DNA of 45,941 nucleotides from Clostridium hydrogeniformans DSM 21757 (GCF_000686705.1 NZ_JMLJ01000021.1:1-45941); one strand, 5' to 3'. Positions 17,762-26,412 are shown, numbered from the stretch's first letter. The notes: a model not told the origin generated them from the sequence alone. Program-made: numbers and translations.

Positions 17762-17794
17762 AAAAAGATGCCTCCACTATGGAGACATCTTTTT
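17762..17794. terminator. Bidirectional terminator between the selenoprotein gene and the YvrJ-like gene
   Basis: AAAAAGATG-C-CTCCA pairs with TGGAG-A-CATCTTTTT across the stem, with A- and T-runs on opposite sides. It can end both the rightward selenoprotein transcript and the leftward YvrJ-like transcript, whose stop codon is 2 nt away. Confidence 0.88.
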
Positions 17795-17795
17795 A

Positions 17796-17939
17796 TTACT
17801 TATATTTACCTATGGTATTTGTTAAAGCATTAATACTTTCAGTAAGGCTCTCAAGCTTCCCTTCTATTCTTATAAGTAAATAGATAGATACAGCTATAGG
17901 AAACCCCACATTAGCTATTAAGTTAATAAATCCATCCAT
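17796..17939 (-). CDS. YvrJ-like small membrane protein
   Basis: This 47-residue frame reads MDGFINLIANVGFPIAVSIY and then LLIRIEGKLESLTESINALT. One membrane helix carries the NVGFP motif, followed by an amphipathic helix with IExKLExL spacing, which is the YvrJ family pattern. Its function is unknown. A GGGGGGAG ribosome site lies about 5 nt before the ATG at 17937-17939. The stop at 17796 abuts a shared terminator. It stands alone, downstream of the DUF1836-type gene on the same strand. Confidence 0.8.
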   Translation of the reverse strand: MDGFINLIANVGFPIAVSIYLLIRIEGKLESLTESINALTNTIGKYK

Positions 17940-18073
17940 ACATCTCCCCCCTTATAGAGAAGATATACAATCCGGGGATGAATTTACTATTTTAACTCCT
18001 TAAATTAAATATAAAAAAATATTTATACAAATCACATCTTTTCATATTTAATTTATTTACCCTCTAAATATTT

Positions 18074-18679
18074 TTACTCTTCAAATTCCTCATGATGTTC
18101 ATTTACTATTTTTTGAACAAGCTTTTTGATTACACTAGCTTGTGCTATTAAGGACATAACTATTATAAAAGTTTTTATTCTAACCATATCCTTATCTTCT
18201 AATTCTAAGTTTTCTATCATCTTATTTAACTTACTATCATCAAATAAAGGGGTACTTAAGAAAGAATTAAGGCTTTCCTTTTGAGTACCTGAGAATATTC
18301 TATAAGCTTCCTCCCATGATAATATATCATCTTCTCTATCATTTATATCATTAAATGCTAATCTAAATACTTTTTTTATCTCTTCTGCTGTAAGTAGAGG
18401 TCTCATATAGCTTAATAGCACTAGCTGTACTAAGTGAATCTTTGTATATCCTCTTTTTTTTCCATCCTCTGGCTTAGATATTACATCACTTTTAATATAA
18501 TTTTGTACTATATTATTAGTATACTTTTCCTCTGTGAATTTATCATTAAGATAGTCTATAACCTGAGATAAAAATAAATCATACTTAGGTAACTCTTGAT
18601 AATCCACCATATTATTTTTAGACATTTCTTCTGCTAGCTTCATTACATAATCCATATTAAAATCTATTTTGCTATCCAT
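18074..18679 (-). CDS. DUF1836 family protein
   Basis: This 201-residue protein matches the DUF1836 layout from memory. ELPKYDLFLSQVIDYLNDKF is followed by a short helical region with NIVQNYIKSDVISKPE and KRGYTKIHLVQLVLLSYMRPLLTAEEIK. That resembles a MerR-like winged helix with a hydrophobic partner domain. The C-terminal part (MVRIKTFIIVMSLIAQASVIKKLV) is a hydrophobic helix. A DNA-binding role is suspected for the family but not established. A CACCTCC-complement ribosome site precedes the ATG. It diverges from abrB across an 830-bp region rich in DnaA-like and Spo0A-like sites. Confidence 0.75.
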   Translation of the reverse strand: MDSKIDFNMDYVMKLAEEMSKNNMVDYQELPKYDLFLSQVIDYLNDKFTEEKYTNNIVQNYIKSDVISKPEDGKKRGYTKIHLVQLVLLSYMRPLLTAEEIKKVFRLAFNDINDREDDILSWEEAYRIFSGTQKESLNSFLSTPLFDDSKLNKMIENLELEDKDMVRIKTFIIVMSLIAQASVIKKLVQKIVNEHHEEFEE

Positions 18680-18923
18680 ATTTTCACCTCCCTAGATTTA
18701 TAAAACCCTTATATTCTTATTATAAGGTAATTCAAAACCTATTACAAGTTATTTTTACTTATATTATACTTCTTTTATCTTGCTCTTATTTATGAATTTT
18801 ATAATCCTACCCTTCCCCTGTGTTAATCCATCCTATATTTTCTTTAACATAGGATTTTGTCTATTAACTTAATTTTTACACAAGTTAATTATTTTATACC
18901 CTATACTTCTTTTATTTGAAATC

Positions 18924-19042
18924 TTATCCACAGCTTAGCCTTATTTTCTCCCTTGATTCATAATCTCTTACCCCTTTTTCAGAAAATTATCAACATTATT
19001 CACAATGCATATGTGGATAAGCTGTGTGACTTTTGTGAATTA
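18924..19042. promoter_or_regulatory. Cluster of DnaA-box-like 9-mers
   Basis: Perfect TTATCCACA occurs at 18924-18932 (+) and at 19012-19020 (-). TTATTCACA at 18996-19004 fits TTATNCACA, and TTATCAACA at 18987-18995 abuts it with one mismatch. A further one-mismatch site lies at 19034-19042 (-), and another at about 18885-18893. A very AT-rich stretch follows (19060-19200). No dnaA or dnaN gene is in the window, so this is more likely a DnaA-binding regulatory cluster than the chromosomal origin. Confidence 0.6.
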
Positions 19043-19153
19043 TTAATCTTCACCATTTTAAATTTATCATCATATTATAGCATTGAATAGAATATTTCTT
19101 TACCTTAATATGTATATTTTAAGAAAATTTGAACAAAATATATAATGAACAAT

Positions 19154-19180
19154 TTGATAAAAAACTTAATTTTTTATCAA
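19154..19180. repeat. AT-rich inverted repeat between the DnaA boxes and abrB
   Basis: TTGATAAAAAA at 19154-19164 is perfectly complementary to TTTTTTATCAA at 19170-19180 around a 5-nt loop. It is followed at once by the first Spo0A-like box. A second imperfect hairpin (TTCTAC...GTAGAA) spans 19271-19307. Confidence 0.6.
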
Positions 19181-19185
19181 GAGTT

Positions 19186-19192
19186 TTCGACA
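19186..19192 (-). promoter_or_regulatory. Upstream Spo0A-box-like site
   Basis: TTCGACA is the reverse of TGTCGAA, matching the 0A box core TGNCGAA. It lies about 160 bp upstream of the first abrB promoter candidate. On its own a 7-mer is weak evidence; its interest comes from the second site near abrB. Confidence 0.4.
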
Positions 19193-19350
19193 TTAGTTAA
19201 TTTATGTGCCATAAAATTACTATTTTATTTTCAAATTTAAACTATAATTTTTAGGTATATATTGCCATTATTCTACCAACCCCTTATATATCAAGGGTTT
19301 AGTAGAAGGTTTGTCATATTTTTCAAGTAAAATTTATTTTTATTAATGTA

Positions 19351-19379
19351 TTGACATTTCAATAATATGGTAGTATATT
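19351..19379 (+). promoter_or_regulatory. abrB promoter P1
   Basis: TTGACA (19351-19356), a 17-bp spacer and TATATT (19374-19379) form a good sigma-A promoter about 130 bp before the abrB ATG. Confidence 0.75.
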
Positions 19380-19449
19380 ATCTATTAGATGGAATTTAGT
19401 AAGAATTTTGTAATTTGAACTATATTTTTTCTATTTAAATTTTGACGTA

Positions 19450-19488
19450 TTGTTACATTAAAATTGTATTTTATAATTTCATGTCGAA
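19450..19488 (+). promoter_or_regulatory. abrB promoter P2 overlapped by a Spo0A box
   Basis: TTGTTA (19450-19455), 16 bp and TATAAT (19472-19477) make a second promoter. TGTCGAA at 19482-19488 matches the 0A box core and covers the expected transcription start. In B. subtilis Spo0A~P represses abrB by binding such boxes just downstream of its promoters, so the arrangement is familiar. Confidence 0.6.
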
Positions 19489-19512
19489 TGATGTATAAGG
19501 AGGAACAAATTT

Positions 19513-19758
19513 ATGAAATCAACAGGTGTAGTTAGAAGAGTGGATGAATTAGGAAGAATAGTTATTCCTATAGAGTTAAGAAGAACTTTAGATATCGCTG
19601 AGAAGGATGCTCTAGAAATATATGTAGATGGTGAGCAAATCATATTAAAGAAATATGAGCCAGCTTGCATATTCTGTGGAGATGCTAGAGACGTTATAAA
19701 CTATAAAGGTAAGAATATCTGTAAGAACTGTTTAAATGATATAAAAGTCGATAGATAA
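19513..19758 (+). CDS. abrB: AbrB family transition-state regulator
   Basis: AbrB is a swapped-hairpin DNA-binding protein that holds back stationary-phase and sporulation genes. The 81 residues start MKSTGVVRRVDELGRIVIPI and continue ELRRTLDIAEKDALEIYVDG, the classic N-terminal DNA-binding domain (residues 1-50). The C-terminal part has Cys52, Cys55, Cys70 and Cys73 in two CxxC pairs (ACIFC, ICKNC), a small zinc-ribbon-like module seen in clostridial AbrB proteins but absent from B. subtilis AbrB. AAGGAGG lies 9-10 nt before the ATG. Gene order with the convergent rsmI and trmN6-like genes resembles the abrB-yabC-yabB region of Bacillus. Two promoters and a Spo0A-type box are upstream. Confidence 0.95.
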   Translation: MKSTGVVRRVDELGRIVIPIELRRTLDIAEKDALEIYVDGEQIILKKYEPACIFCGDARDVINYKGKNICKNCLNDIKVDR

Positions 19759-19771
19759 TATTATAAATTTA

Positions 19772-19808
19772 AAAATGCTATAGATTCGTCTATAGCATTT
19801 TCTTTTTT
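19772..19808 (+). terminator. abrB terminator with a UUCG tetraloop
   Basis: AAAATGCTATAGA pairs perfectly over 13 bp with TCTATAGCATTTT around TTCG, followed by a T-rich run. Confidence 0.95.
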
Positions 19809-19990
19809 CCATTAAATTATAAGCATTTTGATTTTATGCAGTTTAAATTACTTTAACTTCCAAATTTATTATGTATTCTTAAATATATATTTTACACTTT
19901 ATGGATTGTATTCATTTTTTATGTATTTACATAATACTTGTGGTAAAATTTGTACTGAATATATTTTACATTAACAAACCATAACTTCCT

Positions 19991-20833
19991 CTAAATACCT
20001 ATTGAATATTTATATACTTCAGATTTTGACATTTCTCTTTCCTTTGCTACTAACTTTATAGCATCTTTTTTGTTCATTCCTTCATTTACATATTTTATTA
20101 TATGTTCTTCTATGGATAAATCAGCCCACGCTTTCTCAGCCTCTTCTTTTATCTGTTCTAAAGTCTTTCCTTCTACTATAAGAACATATTCCCCTCTTGG
20201 TCTAATCTCTTTATAATGATCTATTATATGAGTTATGTTTCCCCTTAATATTTCCTCATGAAGCTTTGTAAGTTCTCTACATATAGCCATATTCCTATCT
20301 CCAAGTTCTTCTCTTAAAAAACTTAAAGTATCTAAAAGTCTATGAGGTGCCTCATAGAATATAAGGGTTTCCCTATGATTTATTATTTCCTCAATTAAAA
20401 TCTTTCTCTCTTTAGTTTCCCTTGGTATAAATCCTCTAAATAAAAATTTACTAGTATCAAGTCCTGAATAAACTAAGGCTGTAATAGTCGCCGTAGCTCC
20501 TGGTAGGACTTCAAAAGGAGTATTTGCCTCTATACATCTTTGTACTACTATGCTTCCTGGATCTGAAATCCCTGGGGTTCCTGCATCTGTTATTAATGCG
20601 ATTTTTTGTCCTTCCCGTGCCCTATCTATAAGATTTTCTGACTTTCCTTGTTCATTATGCATATGATAACTTATTAAAGGCTTTTTTATATTAAAATGAT
20701 TTAAAAGTTTTAAGCTTTGTCTTGTGTCCTCTGCTGCCACAACATCACAATTTTCAAGAACTTCTAAAGCTCTTAAAGTAATATCCTTAAGATTCCCTAT
20801 GGGAGTTGGGACTAAATATATTTTTCCGCTCAT
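19991..20833 (-). CDS. rsmI: 16S rRNA (cytidine-1402-2'-O)-methyltransferase
   Basis: RsmI methylates the 2'-OH of C1402 in 16S rRNA using S-adenosylmethionine. The 280 residues start GKIYLVPTPIGNLKDITLRA, the diagnostic N-terminus. Then come VAAEDTRQSLKLL, LITDAGTPGISDPG, VLPGATATITALV, FRGFIPRE and EAPHRLLDTL, all conserved in the SAM-binding tetrapyrrole-methylase fold. The C-terminal domain has the short helical end with KKDAIKLVAKEREMSKSEVY. AGGAG lies 7 nt before the ATG. It follows the trmN6-like gene by 18 nt and is surely co-transcribed. Confidence 0.97.
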   Translation of the reverse strand: MSGKIYLVPTPIGNLKDITLRALEVLENCDVVAAEDTRQSLKLLNHFNIKKPLISYHMHNEQGKSENLIDRAREGQKIALITDAGTPGISDPGSIVVQRCIEANTPFEVLPGATATITALVYSGLDTSKFLFRGFIPRETKERKILIEEIINHRETLIFYEAPHRLLDTLSFLREELGDRNMAICRELTKLHEEILRGNITHIIDHYKEIRPRGEYVLIVEGKTLEQIKEEAEKAWADLSIEEHIIKYVNEGMNKKDAIKLVAKEREMSKSEVYKYSIGI

Positions 20834-20851
20834 AAAATCTACTCCTTAACT

Positions 20852-21592
20852 TTATTTATCTCTTCCATAAATCCTATTTATTTCTTCTGAAAACTCCCCT
20901 TCATTGTTATATACATAAAGTGGTGCTTCCCATTTTAAAAAGCTTCCTCCATCCCTTTGTCCTTCTACAAGAACTATATTAGGTGGCTTTTTACTATTAG
21001 GATGAACCATCCTTATTACCTTAGGCTCTATTTTATGCTTTCTCATAAGACAGAGAATGTCTGCTAGCCTTTCTGGCCTATGTACCATATATAGCCTTCC
21101 ATTATCCCTTAGAATGGCTCTAGAGGCTAAAATAACATCTTCTAAGCTGCAACACACCTCATGCCTTGCTATGGCTGTTTTGTCCTTAGGATTTAATATC
21201 CCTGCTCCTCCTAGCTTATAAGGAGGGTTAACAGTTACAACATGAGCCTTTTCTAAGGTTTTCATTAGTTTTATATCCTTTAAATCCCCATGAAGAAAGT
21301 CTATTCTATCCTCCATAGAGTTTATAGTAACACTTCTTTTCGCCATCTCTACAAACTCTTCTTGTATTTCAATTCCTGTAATATTAGAAGCCTGAGTCTT
21401 TCCACTTATTACAAAGGGTATAATTCCTGTTCCTGTACAAAGATCTATAACCCTCATACCCTTCTTTACCTTAGCAAAATTCGCAAGAAGTACTGCATCT
21501 ATTCCAAATCTAAAGGCATCCTTCTTTTGTATTAATTTTAATCCCTTTAATTGTAAATCATCTATGGTTTCATCTTCCATTAAATACTCCAT
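20852..21592 (-). CDS. tRNA1(Val) (adenine-37-N6)-methyltransferase-like
   Basis: This 246-residue class I methyltransferase resembles TrmN6/YfiC and B. subtilis YabB. The motif I segment is VIDLCTGTGIIPFVI, the catalytic motif is NPPY (VVTVNPPYKLGG), and the acidic loop is GIEIQEEFVEMAKRS. The N-terminus LKLIQKKDAFRFGIDAVLLANF is typical of the group. It probably methylates N6 of an adenine in a tRNA, but substrate is inferred from family and synteny. GGAGGGG is upstream of the ATG. It heads a two-gene unit with rsmI. Confidence 0.92.
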   Translation of the reverse strand: MEYLMEDETIDDLQLKGLKLIQKKDAFRFGIDAVLLANFAKVKKGMRVIDLCTGTGIIPFVISGKTQASNITGIEIQEEFVEMAKRSVTINSMEDRIDFLHGDLKDIKLMKTLEKAHVVTVNPPYKLGGAGILNPKDKTAIARHEVCCSLEDVILASRAILRDNGRLYMVHRPERLADILCLMRKHKIEPKVIRMVHPNSKKPPNIVLVEGQRDGGSFLKWEAPLYVYNNEGEFSEEINRIYGRDK

Positions 21593-21822
21593 ATTTTACT
21601 CCCCTCCTCATGTGTTCTATAAATTTATAATATTAACTATTATATCATAACTTCTTAATATCTCTCCTAGTACTAGGAAAGTCATATATACATTAATCAA
21701 TTTATAAGGCTTTTTACATAAACACTTAACTTATTCCTTAAAAATGTCCTTGATTTATCTTTCTTTGAATAGATGTATAAATTAATTTTAAATCCCTATA
21801 TTGTTTTAAGCTTTAAGATTAA

Positions 21823-21859
21823 TTTATACCATATACTTATTTATTGTATATGGTATAAA
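21823..21859. repeat. Perfect 14-bp AT-rich hairpin
   Basis: TTTATACCATATAC at 21823-21836 pairs perfectly with GTATATGGTATAAA at 21846-21859 around a 9-nt loop. It sits just past the terminator of the NlpC/P60 gene. Its role is unclear; it may back up that terminator. Confidence 0.7.
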
Positions 21860-21863
21860 AAAT

Positions 21864-21908
21864 AACAGTTAATAGCCCCATATAGATTACTATGGAACTA
21901 TTAACTGT
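21864..21908 (-). terminator. Terminator of the NlpC/P60 gene
   Basis: On the minus strand ACAGTTAATAG (complement of 21898-21908) pairs with CTATTAACTGT (complement of 21865-21875), with CCATA/TATGG pairing inside, followed by TATTTTTTATA. Confidence 0.88.
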
Positions 21909-21950
21909 CTTATATAATTAATTACTATTTTATTTCTTATTTTAAGATAA

Positions 21951-23210
21951 CTAAATTATTCTTCTTGCAACTGAGAAGTCACTTCTTCCTGAAAGAGAGC
22001 TTATCTTAACTACATCACCTGTTCTTGGGGCATGTATGTAACTTCCTCCACCTACATATATTCCAACATGGTGTGGAGAACTAGCACTACCAAAGAACAC
22101 TAAGTCTCCTGGTTGAAGGTTTGACTTAGATACAGAAACTCCTTCATTTACTTGAGTAAATGTGGTTCTACTTAAACCTACACCAGCTTTACCAAAAACA
22201 TATTGAGTAAATCCAGAACAGTCAAAGGAGTTTGGACCACTCGCTCCATATACATATGGCTTTCCTTGAAGGCTATATGCAAAGGATAGTATTGATGATG
22301 TATTCTTACCTACAGAAGTATTTCCTGATGAAGAACCTCCTGATTGGTTTCCTCCTCTATCAAAGGTAACTTTCTTTGGTTGCTCTTGTTTTTGCTTTAT
22401 TAATGAATTAGCCTTTTCTATTGTGTCAACTATTTCTTTATCAATAACCTTTATTTGAGATCTTATTCCTCTTAAAGAGTCTCTAGCAGCGGTTATATCA
22501 TTAAGTGAACTACTTGGATTATTTATAACATCTGCTGGATATTTAATCATCTGTCTTTCCTTAGAAGCAAGGTCAACTTTAATATTCTTTTGAACTTCAT
22601 TAGCTTCGTTAACTAATACTTTTTGCTTAGCTTCTTGATCTCTTAACTCTTTAAGCTTAGCTTCGTTCTCAGTTTTTAATTCTTTTATTTTATTTATATC
22701 TTTCTTTAAAGCTTCTTTTTTATCATCAATCTCTTTTTTCTTAGTTGTGATTTCATTCATCATTTGCTTGTCTAAATTCATCAACTTTCCAACAGCTTGT
22801 ACATTCGTAACTAAGTCTGAGAAATTTCTTGAACTTAGTACTACTTCTACATAACCTGGATTTCCACTTTTATATATAGCTCTAATTCTCTTTCCATACA
22901 TTTCTTCCTTCTGGTCTAAATCCTTTTGAAGTTCTTCCATGTCTTTCTCGAAAGATTTTATGCTATTTTCTTTATTTCCAATTTCGCTATTATTCTTATC
23001 TACTAAAGTTTGGATTTCTTGTGCTTGTCCTTGTAACTTTTGTAGTTCTTGCTCTAATGCGTTTAATTTTTCCTCTGCACTTTTATATTCTGATTGCTTT
23101 TGCTCTATTTCTTGCTTTTGAGCATCACTTAATGGAGTAGCCATTGCTACTAATCCCGTGTTTAAAGCCATAGCGGCTGCTAAAATAGCCGATATAATCT
23201 TTTTATTCAT
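21951..23210 (-). CDS. Secreted NlpC/P60 peptidoglycan hydrolase with a coiled-coil N-terminus
   Basis: This 419-residue protein has a signal peptide (KKIISAILAAAMALNTGLVAMA, cleaved near AMA-TP), a long coiled coil (about residues 30-265), a Gly/Ser linker and a C-terminal NlpC/P60 domain. The catalytic residues are Cys331 (FDCSGF), His381 (PHHVGIYVG) and His393 (YIHAP). The layout is that of PcsB/CwlO-type D,L-endopeptidases, whose coiled coil keeps the enzyme inactive until FtsEX signals. It cuts stem peptides in the wall during growth or division. A sigma-A-like promoter and a strong terminator frame it as a single-gene unit. The WalR box common for such genes in bacilli was not evident. 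Confidence 0.94.
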   Translation of the reverse strand: MNKKIISAILAAAMALNTGLVAMATPLSDAQKQEIEQKQSEYKSAEEKLNALEQELQKLQGQAQEIQTLVDKNNSEIGNKENSIKSFEKDMEELQKDLDQKEEMYGKRIRAIYKSGNPGYVEVVLSSRNFSDLVTNVQAVGKLMNLDKQMMNEITTKKKEIDDKKEALKKDINKIKELKTENEAKLKELRDQEAKQKVLVNEANEVQKNIKVDLASKERQMIKYPADVINNPSSSLNDITAARDSLRGIRSQIKVIDKEIVDTIEKANSLIKQKQEQPKKVTFDRGGNQSGGSSSGNTSVGKNTSSILSFAYSLQGKPYVYGASGPNSFDCSGFTQYVFGKAGVGLSRTTFTQVNEGVSVSKSNLQPGDLVFFGSASSPHHVGIYVGGGSYIHAPRTGDVVKISSLSGRSDFSVARRII

Positions 23211-23282
23211 AATCCCACCTCAACATATAAAAATTTATATACTAAATATTTGAATTTTTTCTATCTTAAATCTGTCTTAAAT

Positions 23283-23312
23283 ATTATAACATTACCTTCC
23301 TTGTGAAAACAA
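23283..23312 (-). promoter_or_regulatory. Promoter of the NlpC/P60 gene
   Basis: On the minus strand TTGTTT (23307-23312), an 18-bp spacer and TATAAT (23283-23288) lie about 75 bp before the start codon. The remaining intergenic bases to 23635 show nothing else I can support. Confidence 0.5.
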
Positions 23313-23635
23313 TGTAAATATGCACCAAAATCAAAGGATTTAGAAACTTTTTTGTAAACATTTAATCTTTTTTTAACTTTTGCGGCATATACTATAGGTA
23401 TTTAATGTATTTTAATGAATAATTTAATTTATCTGAAAAATAATATATTATATGTATTTTAATATAAATCCCTATGTATTATAATGAACTATATAAGAAT
23501 TTTCTATATTTTTTGCCTATTACTTAACTTAGGTCTTTAATTGCTCTTTTCCGTAAAAAAACACTATAAAAACCTTAATTAAACCTAGTACTATTTACTA
23601 GGATATATTTATATTTAAATAGGGGGAATATATTT

Positions 23636-25342
23636 ATGCTGAATAACTTTTCTGTAAAAAGTAAATTAGTAATTTCTTTTATACTTACATCCTGTTTAAC
23701 TCTAACCATTGGAATAATATCTATTAATAATCTTTCTATGGTAAATGAAAACTTAAAGGTTACTTATAATGAAAGTCTAACCACCCTACTAAATTTAAAT
23801 GAAATTAAACAAACACTAACCAATAATAGAGCTTATTTCTCAGAGTTAGTGTTCTCTAAAGACAAATCTAATATAGTTACTATCCTAACCTACATAGAGG
23901 CTGAAACAAATTCTTTAAACAAATCTATAGAAACCTTTGATAACTCACCTATAAGCACTAAAGAAAAAGATATTTGGGATTCATTAAAAACTACCTATAA
24001 GAAATATGAAGAAAATAATCTTTCTATAATAGAAGCAATGAAAAACCTTGACTTCGATAAGGCTACCTTCTTATTTAAAGATTTCTCAACTCAACAAACT
24101 GCTATGTTTTCTTCCCTTGAAGGACTAACCTCCTTAAGAAAAATTACTACTAAAAACTTATATGATAACAGTCAAAATATCTATGCTGATACAAGATTAT
24201 ATATGATAATTTTAGTTCCATCTTGTATACTTATCTCCCTAATTATAAGCGCCTTAAATTTACGCACTATATCAAAAGGACTAAGAAAGACCTTATCCTT
24301 TGCAGAAGCCTTAGCTAAGGGTGATTTAAGTAAATCAATAAAGTCTAAAGGAAAAGATGAATTCTCTATGCTATGTAATTCCTTAAATAATGCAGTATAT
24401 AATGTTAATTCAATGATAAGAAAAATACTAGATACCTCCGCTGAACTTAGTGCTTCCTCTGAGGAACTCTCTGCCTCTGTGGAGGAAATTACCTCTCAAA
24501 TTGCATTTATAAACTCCTCATCTAATTCTATAAAGGAATTAAGTGCAGTGTCTTCAATGAATGTTGAAAAAGTTCAAGGAGTGCTTCAATCTATGAACTC
24601 TAATATAAAGATTCTTTCTAGTAGGGCAAATGAGGGGGAAGGTGTATCCTATAATATAGAAGAAAGAGCTCTAAAACTTAAAAATGATGGGGAAAGATCC
24701 ATTGCTTCAACTGAAAACTTATATAGGGAAAAGGAAGATAAACTAGTAGCTGCCATTAATGATGGAAAGGTTGTAGCAAAAATTAAAGACCTTATATCAC
24801 TTATATCCTCCATAGCTGAAGAAACCAAACTTTTAGCCTTAAATGCTGCCATCGAATCAGCTAGAGCTGGAGAACATGGACGTGGCTTCTCAGTGGTAGC
24901 TGAAGAGGTAAGAAAGCTTTCAGAGGAAACATCCCTTATAACAAAGGACATAGAATCCATAATACTTCAGGCTAATAATAGCTTCAAAAATCTTAGTGAT
25001 AATACAGAAGATATATTAAAGTTTATAAATGAAAAAATAGTTCCTCAATTTAATATGCTTCTTGAGAGCAGTACCTATTATGGTAAAGATGCAGAATTTA
25101 TGAAGGATTTTTCTACAGCCTTAAATACCATGTGCATAGAACTTAAAAATATTATTGAAAGTGCTAATAATGTTATATTTGAAATGATGAGTGCCTCTGA
25201 AAATTCTAATAGCAATTCTAATGATATTTTGTCTAGTTTATCAGATGCCCATGATTCTATAGAAGGTATTGCTGCTTCTGCACAAGTTCAAGCAGAGCTT
25301 GCTCAAAGTTTAACCTCTCTAGTTCAAGGGTTTAAGATTTAA
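23636..25342 (+). CDS. Methyl-accepting chemotaxis protein with a four-helix-bundle sensor
   Basis: This 568-residue receptor has a membrane helix at about 10-30, an extracellular four-helix-bundle sensor (about 31-185), a second membrane helix (about 186-208), a HAMP domain (about 210-262, with [13 protein letters not shown] and [11 protein letters not shown]) and the signalling domain. The tip [20 protein letters not shown] followed by [15 protein letters not shown] is intact. The end [18 protein letters not shown] closely resembles the end of the first chemoreceptor here, but the sensor halves are unrelated. GGGGGAA precedes the ATG. The sensor ligand is unknown. It is a single-gene unit closed by a strong terminator. 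Confidence 0.95.
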   Translation: MLNNFSVKSKLVISFILTSCLTLTIGIISINNLSMVNENLKVTYNESLTTLLNLNEIKQTLTNNRAYFSELVFSKDKSNIVTILTYIEAETNSLNKSIETFDNSPISTKEKDIWDSLKTTYKKYEENNLSIIEAMKNLDFDKATFLFKDFSTQQTAMFSSLEGLTSLRKITTKNLYDNSQNIYADTRLYMIILVPSCILISLIISALNLRTISKGLRKTLSFAEALAKGDLSKSIKSKGKDEFSMLCNSLNNAVYNVNSMIRKILDTSAELSASSEELSASVEEITSQIAFINSSSNSIKELSAVSSMNVEKVQGVLQSMNSNIKILSSRANEGEGVSYNIEERALKLKNDGERSIASTENLYREKEDKLVAAINDGKVVAKIKDLISLISSIAEETKLLALNAAIESARAGEHGRGFSVVAEEVRKLSEETSLITKDIESIILQANNSFKNLSDNTEDILKFINEKIVPQFNMLLESSTYYGKDAEFMKDFSTALNTMCIELKNIIESANNVIFEMMSASENSNSNSNDILSSLSDAHDSIEGIAASAQVQAELAQSLTSLVQGFKI

Positions 25343-25508
25343 TGGAATAGTTGTCTCCTTAAAAACCCTTGAATATGAAAAGTACTTTTAAATAATCTAA
25401 TTTTAATAGTTGTGAGTTTAAATATATTTATAAAATATAAGACACTATTTTTAAGCTATAGATAAATTAGGATCAACTGTATCTAGAAAATATAATTCTG
25501 AACATAAG

Positions 25509-25544
25509 AAACAGCTCCTCATATACATATGAGGAGCTGTTTCA
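25509..25544. terminator. Terminator downstream of the second chemoreceptor gene
   Basis: AAACAGCTCCTCATAT at 25509-25524 pairs perfectly over 16 bp with 25527-25542, followed by a short T stretch. It lies 165 bp past the stop codon. The bases between, and those from 25545 to 25793, show no gene. Confidence 0.85.
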
Positions 25545-25793
25545 TTAATCCTATTCTTACATATTAAATAGGCACAGAATTATAAGTTTTAAACTTTTAA
25601 GAGTTCTATGAAACCTTAGATAAACACAGTATTTTTATTACTAGACCTCATGTAAACTTCAAATCACTTCTTAAATTTAAATAATATATTTATATGTTAA
25701 CTTAAAAACTTATATCTTAGTTTCATATAATAATCTTTTTAAATATAAAAAACAATACACTTATACATATTTTATGTTTAAGTGTATTACTAG

Positions 25794-26072
25794 CTACCTA
25801 TTGATTCCTTTAGATAATAAATACTGTATTATAGAAGCAATAAAAATTAAGCATACAAAGATATATATTGTAACCTTTGTATCAGTGATATAATTAAATA
25901 TTGCAATTACTAAAGAGGATAATGCTATAAATATGTATATAATAGAATTAAGCTTTACATATGTTTTTTTCTCCTCTGATAAATTCTTAAAAGACTTAGA
26001 AAATAATAGAGTTGTTCCCATAGCTAAAAATAAGATACTTGTAAAAAACATTATAATTGTAGTAAATCCCAT
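25794..26072 (-). CDS. Small three-helix membrane protein, function unknown
   Basis: This 92-residue protein has three predicted membrane helices (about 3-22, 42-61 and 69-86) with a charged segment FSKSFKNLSEEKKTYVK between the first two. The layout is loosely like DUF3784 proteins, but I do not claim membership. The ATG at 26070-26072 is chosen because GGGAGG lies 7 nt upstream; the open frame extends 18 codons further through that site. No neighbour suggests a role. Confidence 0.7.
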   Translation of the reverse strand: MGFTTIIMFFTSILFLAMGTTLLFSKSFKNLSEEKKTYVKLNSIIYIFIALSSLVIAIFNYITDTKVTIYIFVCLIFIASIIQYLLSKGINR

Positions 26073-26284
26073 ATTTCTTCCTCCCAAAAACTGAATTTTA
26101 TCAGTTACTAAAATCACTTCTTTCATAACTAACTTTTCACTAACAAATTAATTGTATTTTAAATATTATAAATTATATCATATTTTTCTTCTTTAAATCT
26201 TAGATTATTTCTTTTATTATTTTATATTATCTTTTCTTTTTCTTGTATTTACTTTATAAATCCAATGAATTTCCATATACTATA

Positions 26285-26324
26285 ATAAAATAGTATTGAC
26301 ATTTAAAATACTATTTTATATAAT
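26285..26324 (+). promoter_or_regulatory. Consensus promoter of tRNA-Pro with a flanking dyad
   Basis: TTGACA (26296-26301), 17 bp and TATAAT (26319-26324) form a perfect sigma-A promoter 11 bp before the tRNA. Two 12-bp arms, ATAAAATAGTAT (26285-26296) and ATACTATTTTAT (26308-26319), form an inverted repeat around the -35 region. Confidence 0.85.
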
Positions 26325-26335
26325 TATATTGTCCA

Positions 26336-26411
26336 CGGGGTGTAGCGCAGATGGGAGCGCGCGTGGTTTGGGACCATGAGGTCGCAGGTTCGATCCCTGT
26401 CACCCCGACCA
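26336..26411 (+). tRNA. tRNA-Pro (anticodon UGG)
   Basis: The acceptor stem CGGGGTG/CACCCCG is fully paired, the anticodon loop TTTGGGA gives UGG, the T arm has GGTTCGATCC, and CCA is encoded at 26409-26411. Total length is 76 nt. It is a single tRNA gene with its own promoter and terminator. Confidence 0.98.
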
Positions 26412-26412
26412 G

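Noticed and set aside
18880-19200. Chromosomal replication origin
   Set aside because: DnaA boxes and AT-rich DNA are present, but no dnaA, dnaN, rpmH or rnpA lies in the window; I report only a DnaA-box cluster.
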